This document shows, one piece after another, positions 35,164 through 47,481 of a stretch of 64,000 nt of DNA. The notes under the pieces were generated by a model. That model ran no database searches. It was given only the letters and a program-made list of their open reading frames with translations, and was not told the DNA's origin. Positions within the stretch are counted from its first letter, which is position 1; each line of letters begins with the position of its first letter. The translations under genes and the position numbers were made by a program. The DNA comes from Allium sativum (taxonomy: Eukaryota > Streptophyta > Magnoliopsida > Asparagales > Amaryllidaceae). The stretch is from NCBI GenBank assembly GCA_030737875.1, contig CM060924.1:152142197-152206196 (forward strand), read 5' to 3'.

Positions 35164-36594
35164 ATTAGTTTAAAAATATTTTAGGAGATACAGTAGAAAG
35201 ATTCTTAGTCTTCGAAGCTAAAACTATGAATTTTCCAAGCTCTAAGTGCTCAAGGTTTACTTTGAAATCGCATGTCCACTTAACCTATAAGCCGATTAAA
35301 ACTTAGGACATTATGCGACATGGGTCATAACGCAATTTAAGTCGCATGTTACATAATACAATCGAAGACGGTTTAAGTCGCAACATGGCTCAGGCCATTT
35401 GATGACTAATGCTGCAGAAGATTTGGCTTGCAACGATTTAGATTGAAGATATCTTATATCATTGAAACAATCAACTCATTAAGCTCAAATTATGTGAACT
35501 TAAGTCGTCATGAGTCTTAATCTATCTTATGGTTAGGGTTGAATAACGACATGAATACCAAATCATAACTGTAGATTTAAGTCATCAGAGAAGCAAGCCG
35601 TATTAAGCAACTTGGGGAATCAAGTCGCTCTCACGCCAGGGCACCTCTAATGACTTAAATAGAAGCTGCGAGTTGGTTGCTCAAGTTGTCTTGATGAAAT
35701 GGAGATTCAAGGGTTATTAGGCGACTTGAGAATGTGGTGTTAAAACAAGCATAATTCGGATAGTGCCACATATCAGCATAAAATTCGTAACAAAGACTTC
35801 TAATACGAAATCATGGACTTTCAGTTAAAACGGAGGTGTGAAAACAACTTGTATACGTTACATAAAGTCGGGATTCAAGGAGATTCAAAGAATTCCAAAG
35901 CCCTCATACACAGTTTATCCATCATAATCCAACTCGTTTTTGACTCACAAACATCCCAATAACACAAAAAAGTCAAAATTAATTTATGAGATCATCATTG
36001 TGTCAAAAGCAAATGAAAATCCTTGAATTCTATACAAGTCCTAACGTTCAGAGAAACAAAGCGGAATTTATATCTAAAAAATGACTTTTAATTATTTCTG
36101 AATGATCGTCGAAGGAAGGATTCTTCAAAATCGAGAGTGTAAGTGATGAATTGGATGTAATTAGTGGAGATTGCTGGAGTTTGTTGAAGCCGGCCTGAAT
36201 CTGTACGGGTGACTTTGGTAAAGGTGTCAGATTGATTAGGTATGTCACTCACGAGGAAGGCGATGTTGTCTCTCCAACCCTATCCGCCATTAACATGTAA
36301 AGCTTCAGGATGTAACGAGGAATGAGAAGGGACATATGAGTTGGAGATAATATAAGGGGTGCTGACATGACTGGGCCAAGGTTGGTTCAAATTGAAGCCC
36401 AATACGGCTTAGAAAGTCCCACACGACATGGAAAGAATAAAGCAGGTTGCGACATGGTGATAATTTGCGACATAAATCCATGAGTGATTTGTTTCCTTCA
36501 CGAGAAGCAGTTAATGACTTAACTAAAAATGCATAAGAAAGGTATCAGAAATATATTGATTCGAAGCCCATGTTATTTTTAATAACATGTAATT
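35164..36594 (+). other. 3' non-coding part of D2, left-arm copy
   Basis: About 1.4 kb between the antisense gene start and the D2 PPT. It is rich in words such as AAGTCGC, GACTTAA and GACATG. Similar wording fills the same region of element D (45740-47300). ORFs of 60-80 residues on both strands mirror each other between the arms and reflect the palindrome, not genes. Confidence 0.55.
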
Positions 36595-36606
36595 CGAGGG
36601 GCAAAA
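36595..36606 (+). other. Polypurine tract of D2, left arm
   Basis: CGAGGGGCAAAA lies directly before TGTTAAACC. Element D has CGAGGGGCAAA before TGTTAACCCC at 47494. Confidence 0.8.
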
Positions 36607-36775
36607 TGTTAAACCATAAAATATGAGTCAGATATAATATAAAAATCATGTTGATATTAGTCAAGTTGTTGGATTGATATGAAATCAACCAAGTCGAACA
36701 CGGATTCACGGCGTGAAAGCCAAGACGGTTCAAAGCAATGTCGCAACAAAGGGAACAACATCAAGTCGCTTTTTA
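36607..36775 (+). repeat. First 169 bp of D2 3' LTR, left arm
   Basis: Starts TGTTAAACCATAAAATATG after the PPT and is cut off at the palindrome centre. The right arm has the same 169 bases inverted at 36843-37011. Confidence 0.75.
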
Positions 36776-36842
36776 TCTTGTCACGGTTTCCTTGGGGTCG
36801 ACCCGGTTTCCTCGGAGCGACATGGTGAGGTACGACCTGAGT
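36776..36842. other. 67-bp spacer at the centre of the inverted repeat
   Basis: This unique segment separates the two arms. It contains CGGTTTCCTTGG and CGGTTTCCTCGG flanking a GGTCGACC palindrome. It may be further D2 LTR sequence belonging to one side only, or filler DNA from the event that made the palindrome. Confidence 0.85.
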
Positions 36843-37011
36843 TAAAAAGCGACTTGATGTTGTTCCCTTTGTTGCGACATTGCTTTGAAGCGTCTTGGCT
36901 TTCACGCCATGAATCCGTGTTCGACTTGGTTGATTTCATATCAATCCAACAACTTGACTAATATCAACATGACTTTTATATTATATCTGACTCATATTTT
37001 ATGGGTTAACA
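36843..37011 (-). repeat. First 169 bp of D2 3' LTR, right arm
   Basis: On the minus strand it starts TGTTAACCCATAAAATATG at 37011 with the PPT at 37012-37024. Confidence 0.75.
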
Positions 37012-37024
37012 TTTTGCCCCTCGA

Positions 37025-38454
37025 ATTACCTGTTATTAAAAATAACATGGGCTTCGAATCAAGATATTTCTGATACCTTTCTTATGCATTTTTAGTTAAG
37101 TCATTAACTGCTTCTCGTGAAGGCAACAAATCGCTCACGGATTTATGTCACAAATTATCACCATGTCGCAACCTGCATTATTCTTTCCATGTCGTGTGGG
37201 ACTTTCTAAGCCGTGTTGGGCTTCAATTTGAAACGAACTTGGCCCAGTCATGTCAGCACCGCTTATATTATCTCCAACTCATATGTCCCTTCTCATTCCT
37301 CGTTACATCCTGAAGCTTTACATGTTAATGGCGAATAGGGTTGGAGAGACAACATCGCCTTCCTCGTGAGTGACATACCTAATCAATCTGACGCCTTTAC
37401 CAAAGTCACCCGTACAAATTCAGGCCGGCTTCGACAAACTCCAGCAATCTTCACTAATTACATCCAATTCATCACTTACACTCTCGATTTTGAAGAATCC
37501 TTCCTTCAACGATCATTCAGAAATAATTGCAAGCCATTTTTTAGATATAAATTCCGCTTTGTTTCTCTGAACGTTAGGACTTGTATAGAATTCAAGGATT
37601 TTCATTTGCTTTTGACACAGTGATGATCTCATAAATTAATTTTGACTGTTTTGTTTTATTGGGATGTTTGTGAGTCAAAAACGAGTTGGATTGGGATGGA
37701 TAAACTGTGTATGAGGGCTTTGGAATTCTTTGAATCTCCTTGAACCCCGACTTTATGTAACGTATACAAGTTGTTTGCACTCCTCCGTTTTAACTGAAAG
37801 TCCATGATTTCGTATTAGAACTCTTTGTTACGAATTTAATGCTGATATGTGGCACTATCCGAATTATGCTTGTTTTATCACCACATTCTAAAGTCGCCTA
37901 ATAACCCTTGAATATCCATTTCATCAAGACAACTTGAGCAACCAACTCGCATCTTCTATTTAAGTCATTAGAGGTGTCCTGGCGTGAGAGCGACTTGATT
38001 CCCCAAGTTGCTTAATACGGCTTGCTTCTCTGATGACTTAAATCTACAGTTATGATTTGTTATTCATGTCGTTATTCAACCCTAAATATAAGATAGATTA
38101 AGACTCATGACGACTTAAGTTCACATAATTTGAGCTTAACGAGTTGATTGTTTCAATGATATAAGATATCTTCAATCTAAATCGTTGCAAGCCAAATCTT
38201 CTGCAGCATGAGTCATCAAATGGCCTGAGCCATGTTGCGACTTAAACTCTCTTCGATTGTATTATGTAACATGCGACTTAAATTGCGTTATGACCCATGT
38301 CGCATAATGTCCTGAGTTTTAATCGGCTTATAGGTTAAGTGGACATGCGATTTCAAAGTAAACCTTGAGCACTTAGAGCTTGGAAGATTCATAGTTTTAG
38401 CTTCGAAGACTAAGGATCTTTCTACTGTATCTCCTAAAATGTATTTAAACTAAT
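37025..38454 (-). other. 3' non-coding part of D2, right-arm copy
   Basis: Mirror copy of 35164-36594. No gene is supported. Confidence 0.55.
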
Positions 38455-38821
38455 TTGTGTAGAATGACAACTAGAAAGAGATCTCGCCTTCAAAATGAAG
38501 AAACTTCGTTGGATCAACCCTATACTTCTCTTACCACGACCTTTGAAACCGTAACAAACATAGCTTCTAGTCAAGTTTCTCCCTCATTAACCTTGGAACT
38601 TCATCCAGTTAAGGATGGAAATCAAGAGAAGCAATCTACCACACTAACTCAGGATCAATACGAGAAATTATGTGGTCAATATGGAATTCCTCTCACAGAT
38701 ACGATATTACCGGTAGAGGGTGTATTTGCTGATGAACCTCCAACAGCGTACATCGCTGTAAACAAACATATGTTAGCGGCTGGCGCTATCCCTCCGCTTA
38801 ATCCTTTTCTAGAGCGAATCT
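38455..38821 (+). pseudogene. 5' exon of Tat-element antisense gene, right-arm copy
   Basis: Same exon as 34797-35163 with five amino-acid differences in 123 (for example PPTAYIAVN in place of PPIGYIAVN). It runs into the start of an A2-type LTR at the identical position. Its downstream exons are absent on this side, so it cannot give a full product. A longer open frame past 38821 only reads the LTR and the TA repeat. Confidence 0.7.
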
Positions 38822-38857
38822 TGTATTACCCAGCATTTTTAATGAAATTAAAAATGT

Positions 38858-38860
<3 letters not shown>

Positions 38861-38908
<48 letters not shown>
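38861..38908. repeat. (AT)n microsatellite
   Basis: About 24 dinucleotides near the LTR start; inverted counterpart of 34714-34756. Confidence 0.95.
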
Positions 38909-38915
<7 letters not shown>

Positions 38916-39280
38916 CAAAGATATATTTAAGAGTGAAATTAAATAATGACAATAAAATTGATGAAATAAGTTCATGCAGTTAAATGAAGGAAAAAGATTA
39001 ATAAAAGAAATTAAACGCAATACATGAAATGCAAAGAAATGCATACGTACAATTAAATAGAAATAAAAATGAAAATTTGAAGAGCTTCAGAAATTTGATC
39101 ATGAAATTAGCATCACTGCGTTCGTGGCGATTTTCTAGTCAATTTAGACTTATGGTTTGCAGAAAACCAATTTAGGATGAAAAAGATATCTTTTAATTAA
39201 ATATTGCAACAAAACATGTAAAAAGAGGAATGAGAAAAGAATAATGGATACCATTGTTCTAAGTCTTGTTAACAAAAGAC

Positions 39281-39351
39281 TAAATAGCCCAGTTGGTTTG
39301 AGCATGTAACTTGCATACAAGAGGTACAAAGTTCGATCCCCGCCAGCGCCA
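39281..39351 (+). repeat. tRNA-like (SINE-type) segment in right-arm LTR
   Basis: A-box TAGCCCAGTTGG (39285-39296) and B-box GTTCGATCC (39331-39339), 34 bases apart, followed by CGCCAGCGCCA. Both boxes match the pol III internal promoter consensus. Confidence 0.6.
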
Positions 39352-39467
39352 TATTTTTGTTTTAGGGGAATGGCTAAAAAGTGGCTTAGTGTGAACACAG
39401 TTCAATTAAAAAGTGGTTTAGTGTGAAGAGAGTTAATTGGAGGATTAATTGGAAAGAGGGTTAAAAA

Positions 39468-39469
<2 letters not shown>

Positions 39470-39502
<33 letters not shown>
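39470..39502. repeat. (AT)n microsatellite
   Basis: TA tract; inverted counterpart of 34111-34151. Confidence 0.95.
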
Positions 39503-39505
<3 letters not shown>

Positions 39506-41866
39506 CGTATGAGTGTCAACACCCCTGCTGTTGCACACATGGCGCGTTTTTATTGGTTAATGATTGTTTTTTCGCAACATGGCTATTTTCTATTGGTCGG
39601 ATGACGTGGACGATTCCTATGCTTCCTGATTTAATCTAAAGGTCCTAATACACCTAATACACCTATAAACAAACACCTAACCTTAATCTCATTGTTTTCA
39701 TCCATGTCGCCACCATGCTACTCTAATCTAAATTAAAACAAGCCTTTCTTCTCCATCAAGTCAAATTAGAAGATCAAATTCTACAACAACGGTTTAGCTA
39801 ATCAATTTCAAAATTCAGATCTATTCTTTCTCAATTATTTAACCCTAACGCTGTGAGTTTCTAGATTACTTTTAGGTTTAGATAAATAAAAGTATGCTTT
39901 GACAGACAACGAATTGGATATGTTGTAAAATATGATTTTGTGTTAATATGAAATTATGTCTTATGTCATGACAAATTTAATTTCTTAGATCTAATATAAT
40001 TGTGGTGATTCGATTATGATGTTTATATGGATCTTGAATTGTAACCTTGTTATGGTGGAAGTACATCTATTAGTTTGGATAACTGTGATGTTATTTGGAT
40101 CTAGACCTTTATGTTAATATACCTTTTGATCTAAACATGTTGCTATGTCACCCTTACTAAGCTAGATCTAGGTAATTGGACACCTAATGTTAAATCTAAA
40201 TCTACGTAAACTTGACATGTTACATTTATTTAATTGGGCAGTTGGACCTAGTTGTTTATATGAATCTAGTTATTCTGGTAAATATAGATCTATTGTAAAC
40301 TTGACATGTTACATTTATTTAATCGAACAGTTGGATCTAGTTGTTTGTATGAATCCCCTTATTGTGATCAATCTAGATCTGTTGTGTACTTTACATACGA
40401 ATCCTTCTTTTTGTCACCCTAATTATGCTAGATCCAATTAGGAGACATTTAGATCTCATTATGCTTTATTTGATATTTTAGGAATTGCTACAAGTTATCG
40501 GTTTCATATATCCGCACCGTTATGATAATTACATGCCCTTTCAGTTTGTTATCATGGCAGTATGTTATGTTAATATGTGTTGAAATTATAACCTTTATCA
40601 TATTCCCTTTTTATTATTATGGGTAGGCTACTTTATGGCCTAAATGCTGCCAAAATACTTGCGAATACGTTATTTAAGGAAATGGGGGATAAGGGATTTA
40701 TAATTGGCATGTAATCTTTATTTGAATTGATATGAAATTCAAATTATCATTAAAATAGGTATTGACACCTATAAAAGGAAAGGATTAATTTATAAAAAAT
40801 AAATCAATAATGGAATGTTTAGTAACTACAATTAGGAATTGTAATTGTACTTATGACACGAGGTTAGATTACATTAGTGGTGGATGTCTGCCCGGACCCG
40901 ATCGGCATATCCAGCAGCCACTAATGTTGAACCTAATGTGGGAGGTCTAAGTACATAAATACGAATCGGGCTAAGACACGAGGTTAAGCCCAACTGTGGA
41001 ATAATACTTCCCGGAACCGACCAGCATATCCAGCATCCACATGTTGTAGGCCTAATGTGTGAGGTCTAGCCCATTATAAACCATAAATGGACATGGTAAT
41101 GAATTGGACTACTTAACCAATTCTAATCCATAGGGATTGTGTGAACTTAGACTTAAGTTGAGGTTAAGTAAATTTGATTAAGCAAAGTGGGAGGATTAAG
41201 TAAATCTTGGGTAGGTGGGTAATATCAGTATACATAGGCCCACAAACTTAACCATTAAATAAACATGCTTGAATCAGTGGGAGGGTTAAGTATATCTTGA
41301 GTTAGTGGGTAATATTTGTATATATAGGCCCACAAACTTAACCTGTTAGAGTTATGTAATTAAAGATCACCCTTTTATGGTAAGCATAACTGGTATAGGG
41401 TTATGTAATTAAAGATCACCCTTTAGGGTACACATAGTCAGTGGAAAGCCTTGTGGGGATATAAGACAAAGGGGAGAGCTTGTATTATATTGCGTGGAAG
41501 TTAAATAACTAATCATCCTTTTGCGTATACATAACTAGTATAAGGCTATGTAATTAAACATCACCCTTTTAGGGTATACATAGTCAGTGGAAAACCTAGT
41601 GGGTATACAAGACAAAGGGGAGAGCTTGTATCATATTGTGTGGGACCCATTTCAGTCAGTAATCCGTATTTGGTATCAGAGTAGAGAACTCCGTAGTAGG
41701 TGGATAAGGGGCACGCTTACTGATTGATTATAAGAGATCCAAAATGTGACAGGGTGTAGACGGCGCAAACCGACCAGGAACATGCGTGTGCATGGGCCGG
41801 GAAGAGGGGGACAAGATGACCGTGACACCAGTAGGTATGCTTGTGCACATCTTGGGTTGCCACTTT

Positions 41867-42190
41867 CCAACAACCAATACAAGCAAAATTTATAATTTAA
41901 AACCAAATTTATATTTAAAATATAATCCAAAACCATATTATATCGATTCATACTATTCGAGTATTTAGAAATTCCTACCGATACCATGGCGTCCCGTATA
42001 TCGACCAGAATATATAAATATTCAAAGGAACAAATCAATACAATATAAAACCATTTTATATCAAAAGTACAAGAATGCTCTCTCAAATATATCCTCTCAA
42101 ACTCATTATAGGGAATTACTAACTCTACCTCAAATGAGTTAATTCCCAAACAAAGCCATGGTTGTCGCTAACCAAAGCTATGATACCACG
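41867..42190 (-). mobile_element. Internal region of a B-like element (B3), truncated
   Basis: On the minus strand a PBS is followed by TTTGGTTAGC and by the repeated AACTCAT(T)..GAGGTAGAGTTAGTAAT unit seen in B(+) and B(-). The left end is cut by the palindrome, so the PPT side is missing. A 157-residue ORF on the minus strand that crosses the junction (41676-42149) is not supported as a gene. Confidence 0.65.
42177..42188 (-). other. Degenerate primer-binding site of B3
   Basis: The minus strand reads TGGTATCATAGC, one change from the tRNA-Met site. Confidence 0.75.
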
Positions 42191-43590
42191 TTTTAACGAC
42201 CTGGATTTTTGACCGTTCAAATCGACAATAATCCACACATGCTGACCTAAACGAATCTCCAATACAGATAGTTATTGGGAAGATACAAGAAAAGGAAGAA
42301 GAAGAGGAAACAATAACAAAATATCACAGTGGAAGGACAACATATAATACATAATTAATAGTTCGAAAACAGATAAAATATATATATTTGACTATTGCAT
42401 TCAAAGATTATCAGAGTTACACATATACAGATGTATATAACAAGGCAGAGGAAACAAAGTGCAGCGATAAATACATATATATAATAAATATATACCCGAC
42501 CTTCGTCTTCGTTCTCCAAGGAAAATTAATCTTCGCTAACTGCAAACTTCTGCTGACCCGAGCATATTGCATAAAAAAAGAAACACAACAAACACAAGGA
42601 TCAGCACTAAATCATTCTCACATTAGTCAAATTAAAATACAAAATAACATGAGTGCCATGGGTGCAGTAACTTAAGAAATGTTACCGGATTTTTACATTT
42701 CTTAAGGATCTGTTAAACTATTTACGTACATAGTATAATACGCTATTATTGTAATATCTACTCAGTAAAGTAAATATAATAAAAATAATGTAAGCTGGAT
42801 TACATTTTTACCCTTATGATGTTTACGGACATTGTCGTACACATTGCATATAAAACACCAGTACGTCGGTAGCTAGGGATGCGCCACGATACGACAACAT
42901 CAAATCAAAATCATAGGGGCTTGATCAGGATAAATATGGCAAGGCACGCGACGAAATACCCAGGGTAGGATTCTACCATTTGCACTCCCGGACCGGTGGT
43001 AACGCTTAGCCACAACTACCGCCCACCTCAGAACAGACTCCCATTTCAAAGGGCGCCCTAAATTGATCAAAATGTTATACAGATGGTAACAAAGAAGCGT
43101 GCCCGATCGGAGATGCGATCACACATAGTCACGGTATAGCTCCTGTTTTAATCATTTCAATTAAGACCGAAAGGTCAAGGTCATCCATTATCGTTCTCTT
43201 TCTTCAAATCTAGTTATCGCCTCCATACCATACTACTTCATTCTGGATTCTCCATCACGTGCACAATTGTTGAAGTGGTATCAATATTGGCAGAGAGTAT
43301 GACAATACTGACTACGGTCACTTTAACAACTAAACATTTACGTTTTTCAAATTGATCGATTCTTTTACTTTTCACAAAGTTTCACTTTCATATCATACCA
43401 TCATGTTTGTTTAGAACCCAATTTATATTCAAAATAGAATATAATTTCACATCAAAATGTCGCATTTATTCCAATACCGATTTATATTCCAAAATGGAAT
43501 ATATTTCTACATCACTATATATTATAATCATATAATACTCCAAAATCGATATATAATCAAGTAGAACATACTTCATATCGAAAGATTATG
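42191..43590 (-). repeat. 5' LTR of B3 (right boundary unclear)
   Basis: The LTR terminus is degraded (TTTAACGACC on the plus strand where B(-) has TGTAACGGCC). Later words such as CCGGACCGGTGGT, GGGCGCCCTAAATTG and AAGACCGAAAGGTCAAGGTC are unlike B and show a diverged subfamily. I cannot find the other terminus; 43590 is a guess based on the change of character there. No coding content. Confidence 0.45.
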
Positions 43591-46500
43591 CATCTCTGGC
43601 AGAAGATGGGGCATCCAATGCTTTGGGCACACAACGGAAAACAGGGAGGATTCCTCGAGAGAGAAAGGATCGAGTTGGTGCAAATAGTCGGAATTCACGG
43701 AGGAACCGTTCTGTGATAAGAAATTTCTTAGTTCTATCTTGCTCATCGATAGCCTTCAAAAACTCAAGCATATAGACAACTATTAATTCCTGGTTTCCTA
43801 GATACATTGGCAGGCCCAGAAGCTCTAAGTGAGCCGATAAAAGGAAAATATTGTTGCCACCAAGTTAGAAGCTTCCAGTGCGACAATCTAAATCATGGAA
43901 ATTCAGCAAAATTGAACGTATTCATCACACACAATTCATGACAACATATGATAAAAGAGCAACATGACCATAATAAGCATTGGACAACGCCCGAAAAACA
44001 TGTCACAGGTTCACCGCGACATCGCAGTAAACAAAAACTCGATTTGTAATCAATAAAAAGGCAAGTATACTCATAAATACATAAGCCAAAGTGCGCAAAC
44101 AACAGGGAGTCCATCCTCAGAAGCTCGTCAAAGGGACTTTACCTTCAAACAAGGACATTTGAAAATTTTGACAAAATCAATATGACCTGGTACGTTAATA
44201 AACCTCTGTAAAGATCAACCTCGAAGGTCCGATTAGTTAAGCATTGACTAGTCCCGAGGAAAAGAAAGGGTAGACACATCGGTCAAGGAAGATAAAAAAT
44301 GATCTCTTGAAAGAACGAATTCCTTGCAAACAAAATCTAGAGTTCCCCAACACATAAGATTCCTTGACTGCAGAGCTCTATTCGTATATAACTCAAAGAA
44401 CCTGGTGGTACTCTGATTCAAACCCGAAAATAAATGATGCATAAAGGCAACTACGCTAATATGGCATTATCCCATAAAGCGATAGCATTTCTCAAGGAAT
44501 TGAAGCTAGTATCCATCAACGGTGTCAACATGAGTTATAAGAAGGGTTGAGCAATAATCATGCGCTAGCGCAAACAGTTGTGAAGCGAAAATTCCAAGTT
44601 TTGTCCAGCTCGAAATGATCTATGATATCAAACATGGTTGGAAGAAACAACAATACAGTGAAGTTGCGACATACAACAAAGCATCTCAAACCGCGGAGAA
44701 AGCTGATATGGAAAATGCAAAAATAATGCAATAAGCGATTCACTAATGTGCACTATTCAAATTCCAAAAAGCCCGGTTCCAAGGCTCGAGGTCCTCAAAA
44801 TGAATACTGCAAAGCATCATATAAAATGGTGCTCTAGTACAACTTATTAAGTGATGCACAAGGCAACTCAATTTACCATAAATCTTCCGGTGATGGTCAC
44901 CCAAAAGGATTGGCAGAAAACATGAGTCATGTCGGTTGGGGCATCGCTAATAATTGAATAGGGAAAGCTAGATTCGGGATTCCATCAAACAAATTGTTAG
45001 GTACACGCATTTGATCTAATACAATTTGAAATGTAATACTTATAATTGGTAGCCAAAATCAAGAGTGATGAATCTCAATTGTTATCGATAAACAAATTGA
45101 GTGTACTATCAGTGTGAACTGTATGTACCAAGTCATAAACTCTAAAATAAAAAGCAGCTTCACATTGATAGCACATTCAAATCTGTGAATATTTCTCATG
45201 AGTTATCTCCTTTTACTGGACTAACCCGTTGTCGTCTTGAGCAATCAATCAATCGATAATGAATTTGCCACCGAATGTGCGCAAAAGCTATTTATTACAG
45301 GTTCTCTAAAAGGTCGCTTATGACACCCTCCAATGAAGCTGAGCCAGTGTTACACCACCATCCATCGAAATAAGGAAAAAGACAAAAACAAAGACAATGT
45401 GTATCATTGTCTTGTTCAGAAGATATGTGTAAATTCAAACTGAGATTTATGAGTCTAACCAAGCTACTGCAACAAGGCCAAAGGACGAACAATCAAATGA
45501 CACCCCTCCGGCAAATTGCCAAAAGAACGATGAATAAACAAAAATCGATTAATTAAAATCTAGAAGCTATAACTGTTTTAACATTGGAAACCCAAGTTAA
45601 AGTTTCAGTCTGGGCAAAAGTGATCTACTTTCTAGAACGATAACCAAAATCTTTTGTTCGGTATCCACTATGCACATGGAACTTCATTTTTTGACAAAGT
45701 ACAGACCGGAAACAGTGCTTGAGGTGTTCAATTCTCAAAACATAGATGTGGATCGTTCAAGTTCCATACTTCAAAACAGGCTTCAAGTATCAAATAAGTC
45801 TCACAACGACCTAACAATTAGGTCACTCCACGACTTAAAGCCCAAAGTTCTAAAAGGCTTAAAAGCATAGGTCGCTAAAAGGATAGATCACTAAAGGATC
45901 TAAAGGCTAAGGGCGTTGCAACATTTCAAGCTCATAGTTCATTTGATCGTCTCAAGGCCCCATATCGTGGGCTGAGCAAATTGTTCAAATCGCTCAAAGG
46001 CTTGGGTCGCCCCATAATTGAGGAGTTTGGGTCGTCCTGTGATTTAAAAGATTATATTGACAGACTAAAACTTTAGGCCACTAACGACCTAAAGCATAGA
46101 CCACAATAACAACCTAAGATCCTTAAATGATTTAACGACTTAAGAGTTCCAAAATTGGTAACGATCTAAGGCTTAAGATCGCGGTATCAACCTAAGTTCT
46201 TTGGTTATTCAATGACTTTAGGTCCACGTTTATAGTCACGATCTAAAGCCTATTGTTGTTTCGACAACCTAAAAGCTTGAGGTGCTTCAGAATGTAATGG
46301 CGCAAGTCATTCAACGATGAAATGGGCTCATAGAGTTTCAAGTTAAAAGCACTGAATCTATCAAGTAGTCTCCGACCAACGAATTTTTTTCCATAATGAA
46401 GTATAGCGACGACCTCTTAAGCGGGGGCACGAATATCAAAGACTTCTTTAAGTAGAAGAGGAAAATAAATCACAGATACGTATTTCCCAAATGAGAAATG

Positions 46501-47481
46501 TCACGTAAGCCATAAAAACAGTGACGCTTGAAATCCACAATCGGCTTTTGTCGATTAGCAGATTTTAAGCGTTAGCGCGTATTTGAATTCAAATAACCTG
46601 TTTGTACAAATGATATTCGACAAGTTTTAAACCGTCGAGTAAAATAATCCTGTGAATATACTTTATTCATTTCAAAGTAAAATTCGCTACAATTCACTTT
46701 TCTAATGATTATACTAATCCACTATTGATAAGGACGGTCGATGGTGAAGTATAAGTCCAAAATCGTATTAGTGCTTGTTTCGATTACAGAGCAGGTAATG
46801 TGAAGCATATAATTCAACTAGAAAATTCTGCGCTTGGGTCATTCTGAATCAGCGGGTCGAGTAAGCATGCCCAACAGCACAAGTCGTCTAGGCGACTCAA
46901 GAATCCAGGCCATTCAAATGACTCAAGAGCCTCGATCTCTTTAACTACCCAAGGACTCAGGTCGTCTAATGACCAAAAGTTCTAGGTAAGTCATTAGAGC
47001 AACACAAAATTTCAGAGCGTCTAACGACCCAAAGTTCCTGGTAGATCATTAGAGCAACCCAAAAGTTCAGAGTGTCTAATGACCCGAATTCCCAAGTCAT
47101 TGAAACGACCCAAAATCGCAATATGCTCATCGACCCGACCTAAAGCTCCAGATCGCCCAATGGTTCAAAAGTCAGATCGTGCATTAGCATGAATTCGCAG
47201 ATCGCTATCGATCCGAAGTGTAAATTCGGATACGCTCATCGAATCAAATTAAGTCTCTTATCAGCAAGATTAACCCAAAATGTCGGAATTCAAAACTGAA
47301 GCAACCGTTAGCACAATAAAGTCCTCACTTTAACATTTTATTTTCATTCGGAATCCACAAATAAACTCGGCAAAACTTGGATTAGAATGCGAGGTCCATA
47401 TGCGAATTAAGCAAGCTAAAATATGTTAACAACAATGTTCATTTCGAAGCCCGCATTTTCCATAAGCAAAAAATACAATCT
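43591..47481 (+). other. Internal/3' region left of the D LTR, no clear genes
   Basis: About 3.9 kb that ends in the D polypurine tract. It contains scattered short ORFs on both strands, none above 75 residues. The 73-residue minus ORF at 43586-43807 (EQDRTKKFLITERFLREF) might be an antisense-gene remnant, but this is weak. The part 45740-47300 is filled with diverged units such as GGTCGTCTAATGACC, CGACTTAAAGC and CAAAAGTTC, like the D2 3' region. I could not recognise RT or integrase. Confidence 0.5.

Larger units (their letters stand above)
31762..36775 (+). repeat. Left arm of 10 kb inverted repeat (5014 bp)
   Basis: The sequence from 31762 to 36775 is repeated in reverse complement at 36843-41850. 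The inner 1979 bases (34797-36775) pair with 36843-38821 with no net length change. The arm includes the start of a D2 LTR, its PPT, the antisense gene's first part and an A2 LTR. Arms differ by roughly 2-3% in the stretches I compared. Only 67 bases separate them. Confidence 0.93.
36843..41850 (-). repeat. Right arm of 10 kb inverted repeat (5008 bp)
   Basis: Reverse complement of 31762-36775. It retains LTR sequence for about 16 further bases (to 41866) that the left arm has lost by deletion. Beyond that it meets the internal region of a B-like element. Confidence 0.93.
38822..41866 (+). repeat. Truncated A2 LTR in the right arm
   Basis: Starts TGTATTACCCAGC, a mutated TGTAACACCC terminus. 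It follows the left-arm LTR base for base to about 41850, then ends near 41866 inside the LTR. It has the paired module (40855-41070), the AAAGGGTGAT repeat, the tRNA-like segment and a TATA-like TATAAACA at about 39662-39670. Confidence 0.88.

Noticed and set aside
36545..37073. Pairs of similar 60-82 aa ORFs on opposite strands
   Set aside because: They mirror each other because of the inverted repeat and cover LTR, PPT and spacer sequence.
38455..38946. 163-aa ORF as an intact gene
   Set aside because: Only the first 122 or so codons belong to the antisense gene; the rest reads into an LTR and a TA repeat (Tyr-Ile run).
41676..42149. 157-aa ORF as a gene
   Set aside because: It crosses the junction between the palindrome arm and the B3 internal region, and B internal regions are non-coding elsewhere.
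43586..43807. 73-aa ORF as a Tat antisense gene
   Set aside because: Its position and strand fit, but I recognise no family motif. Kept only as a weak possibility in the region note.
44880..45300. Integrase remnant of element D (ARFGIPSNK-like reading)
   Set aside because: Only a four-residue FGIP match; the expected DNG and HPQ.NGQ motifs are not there.
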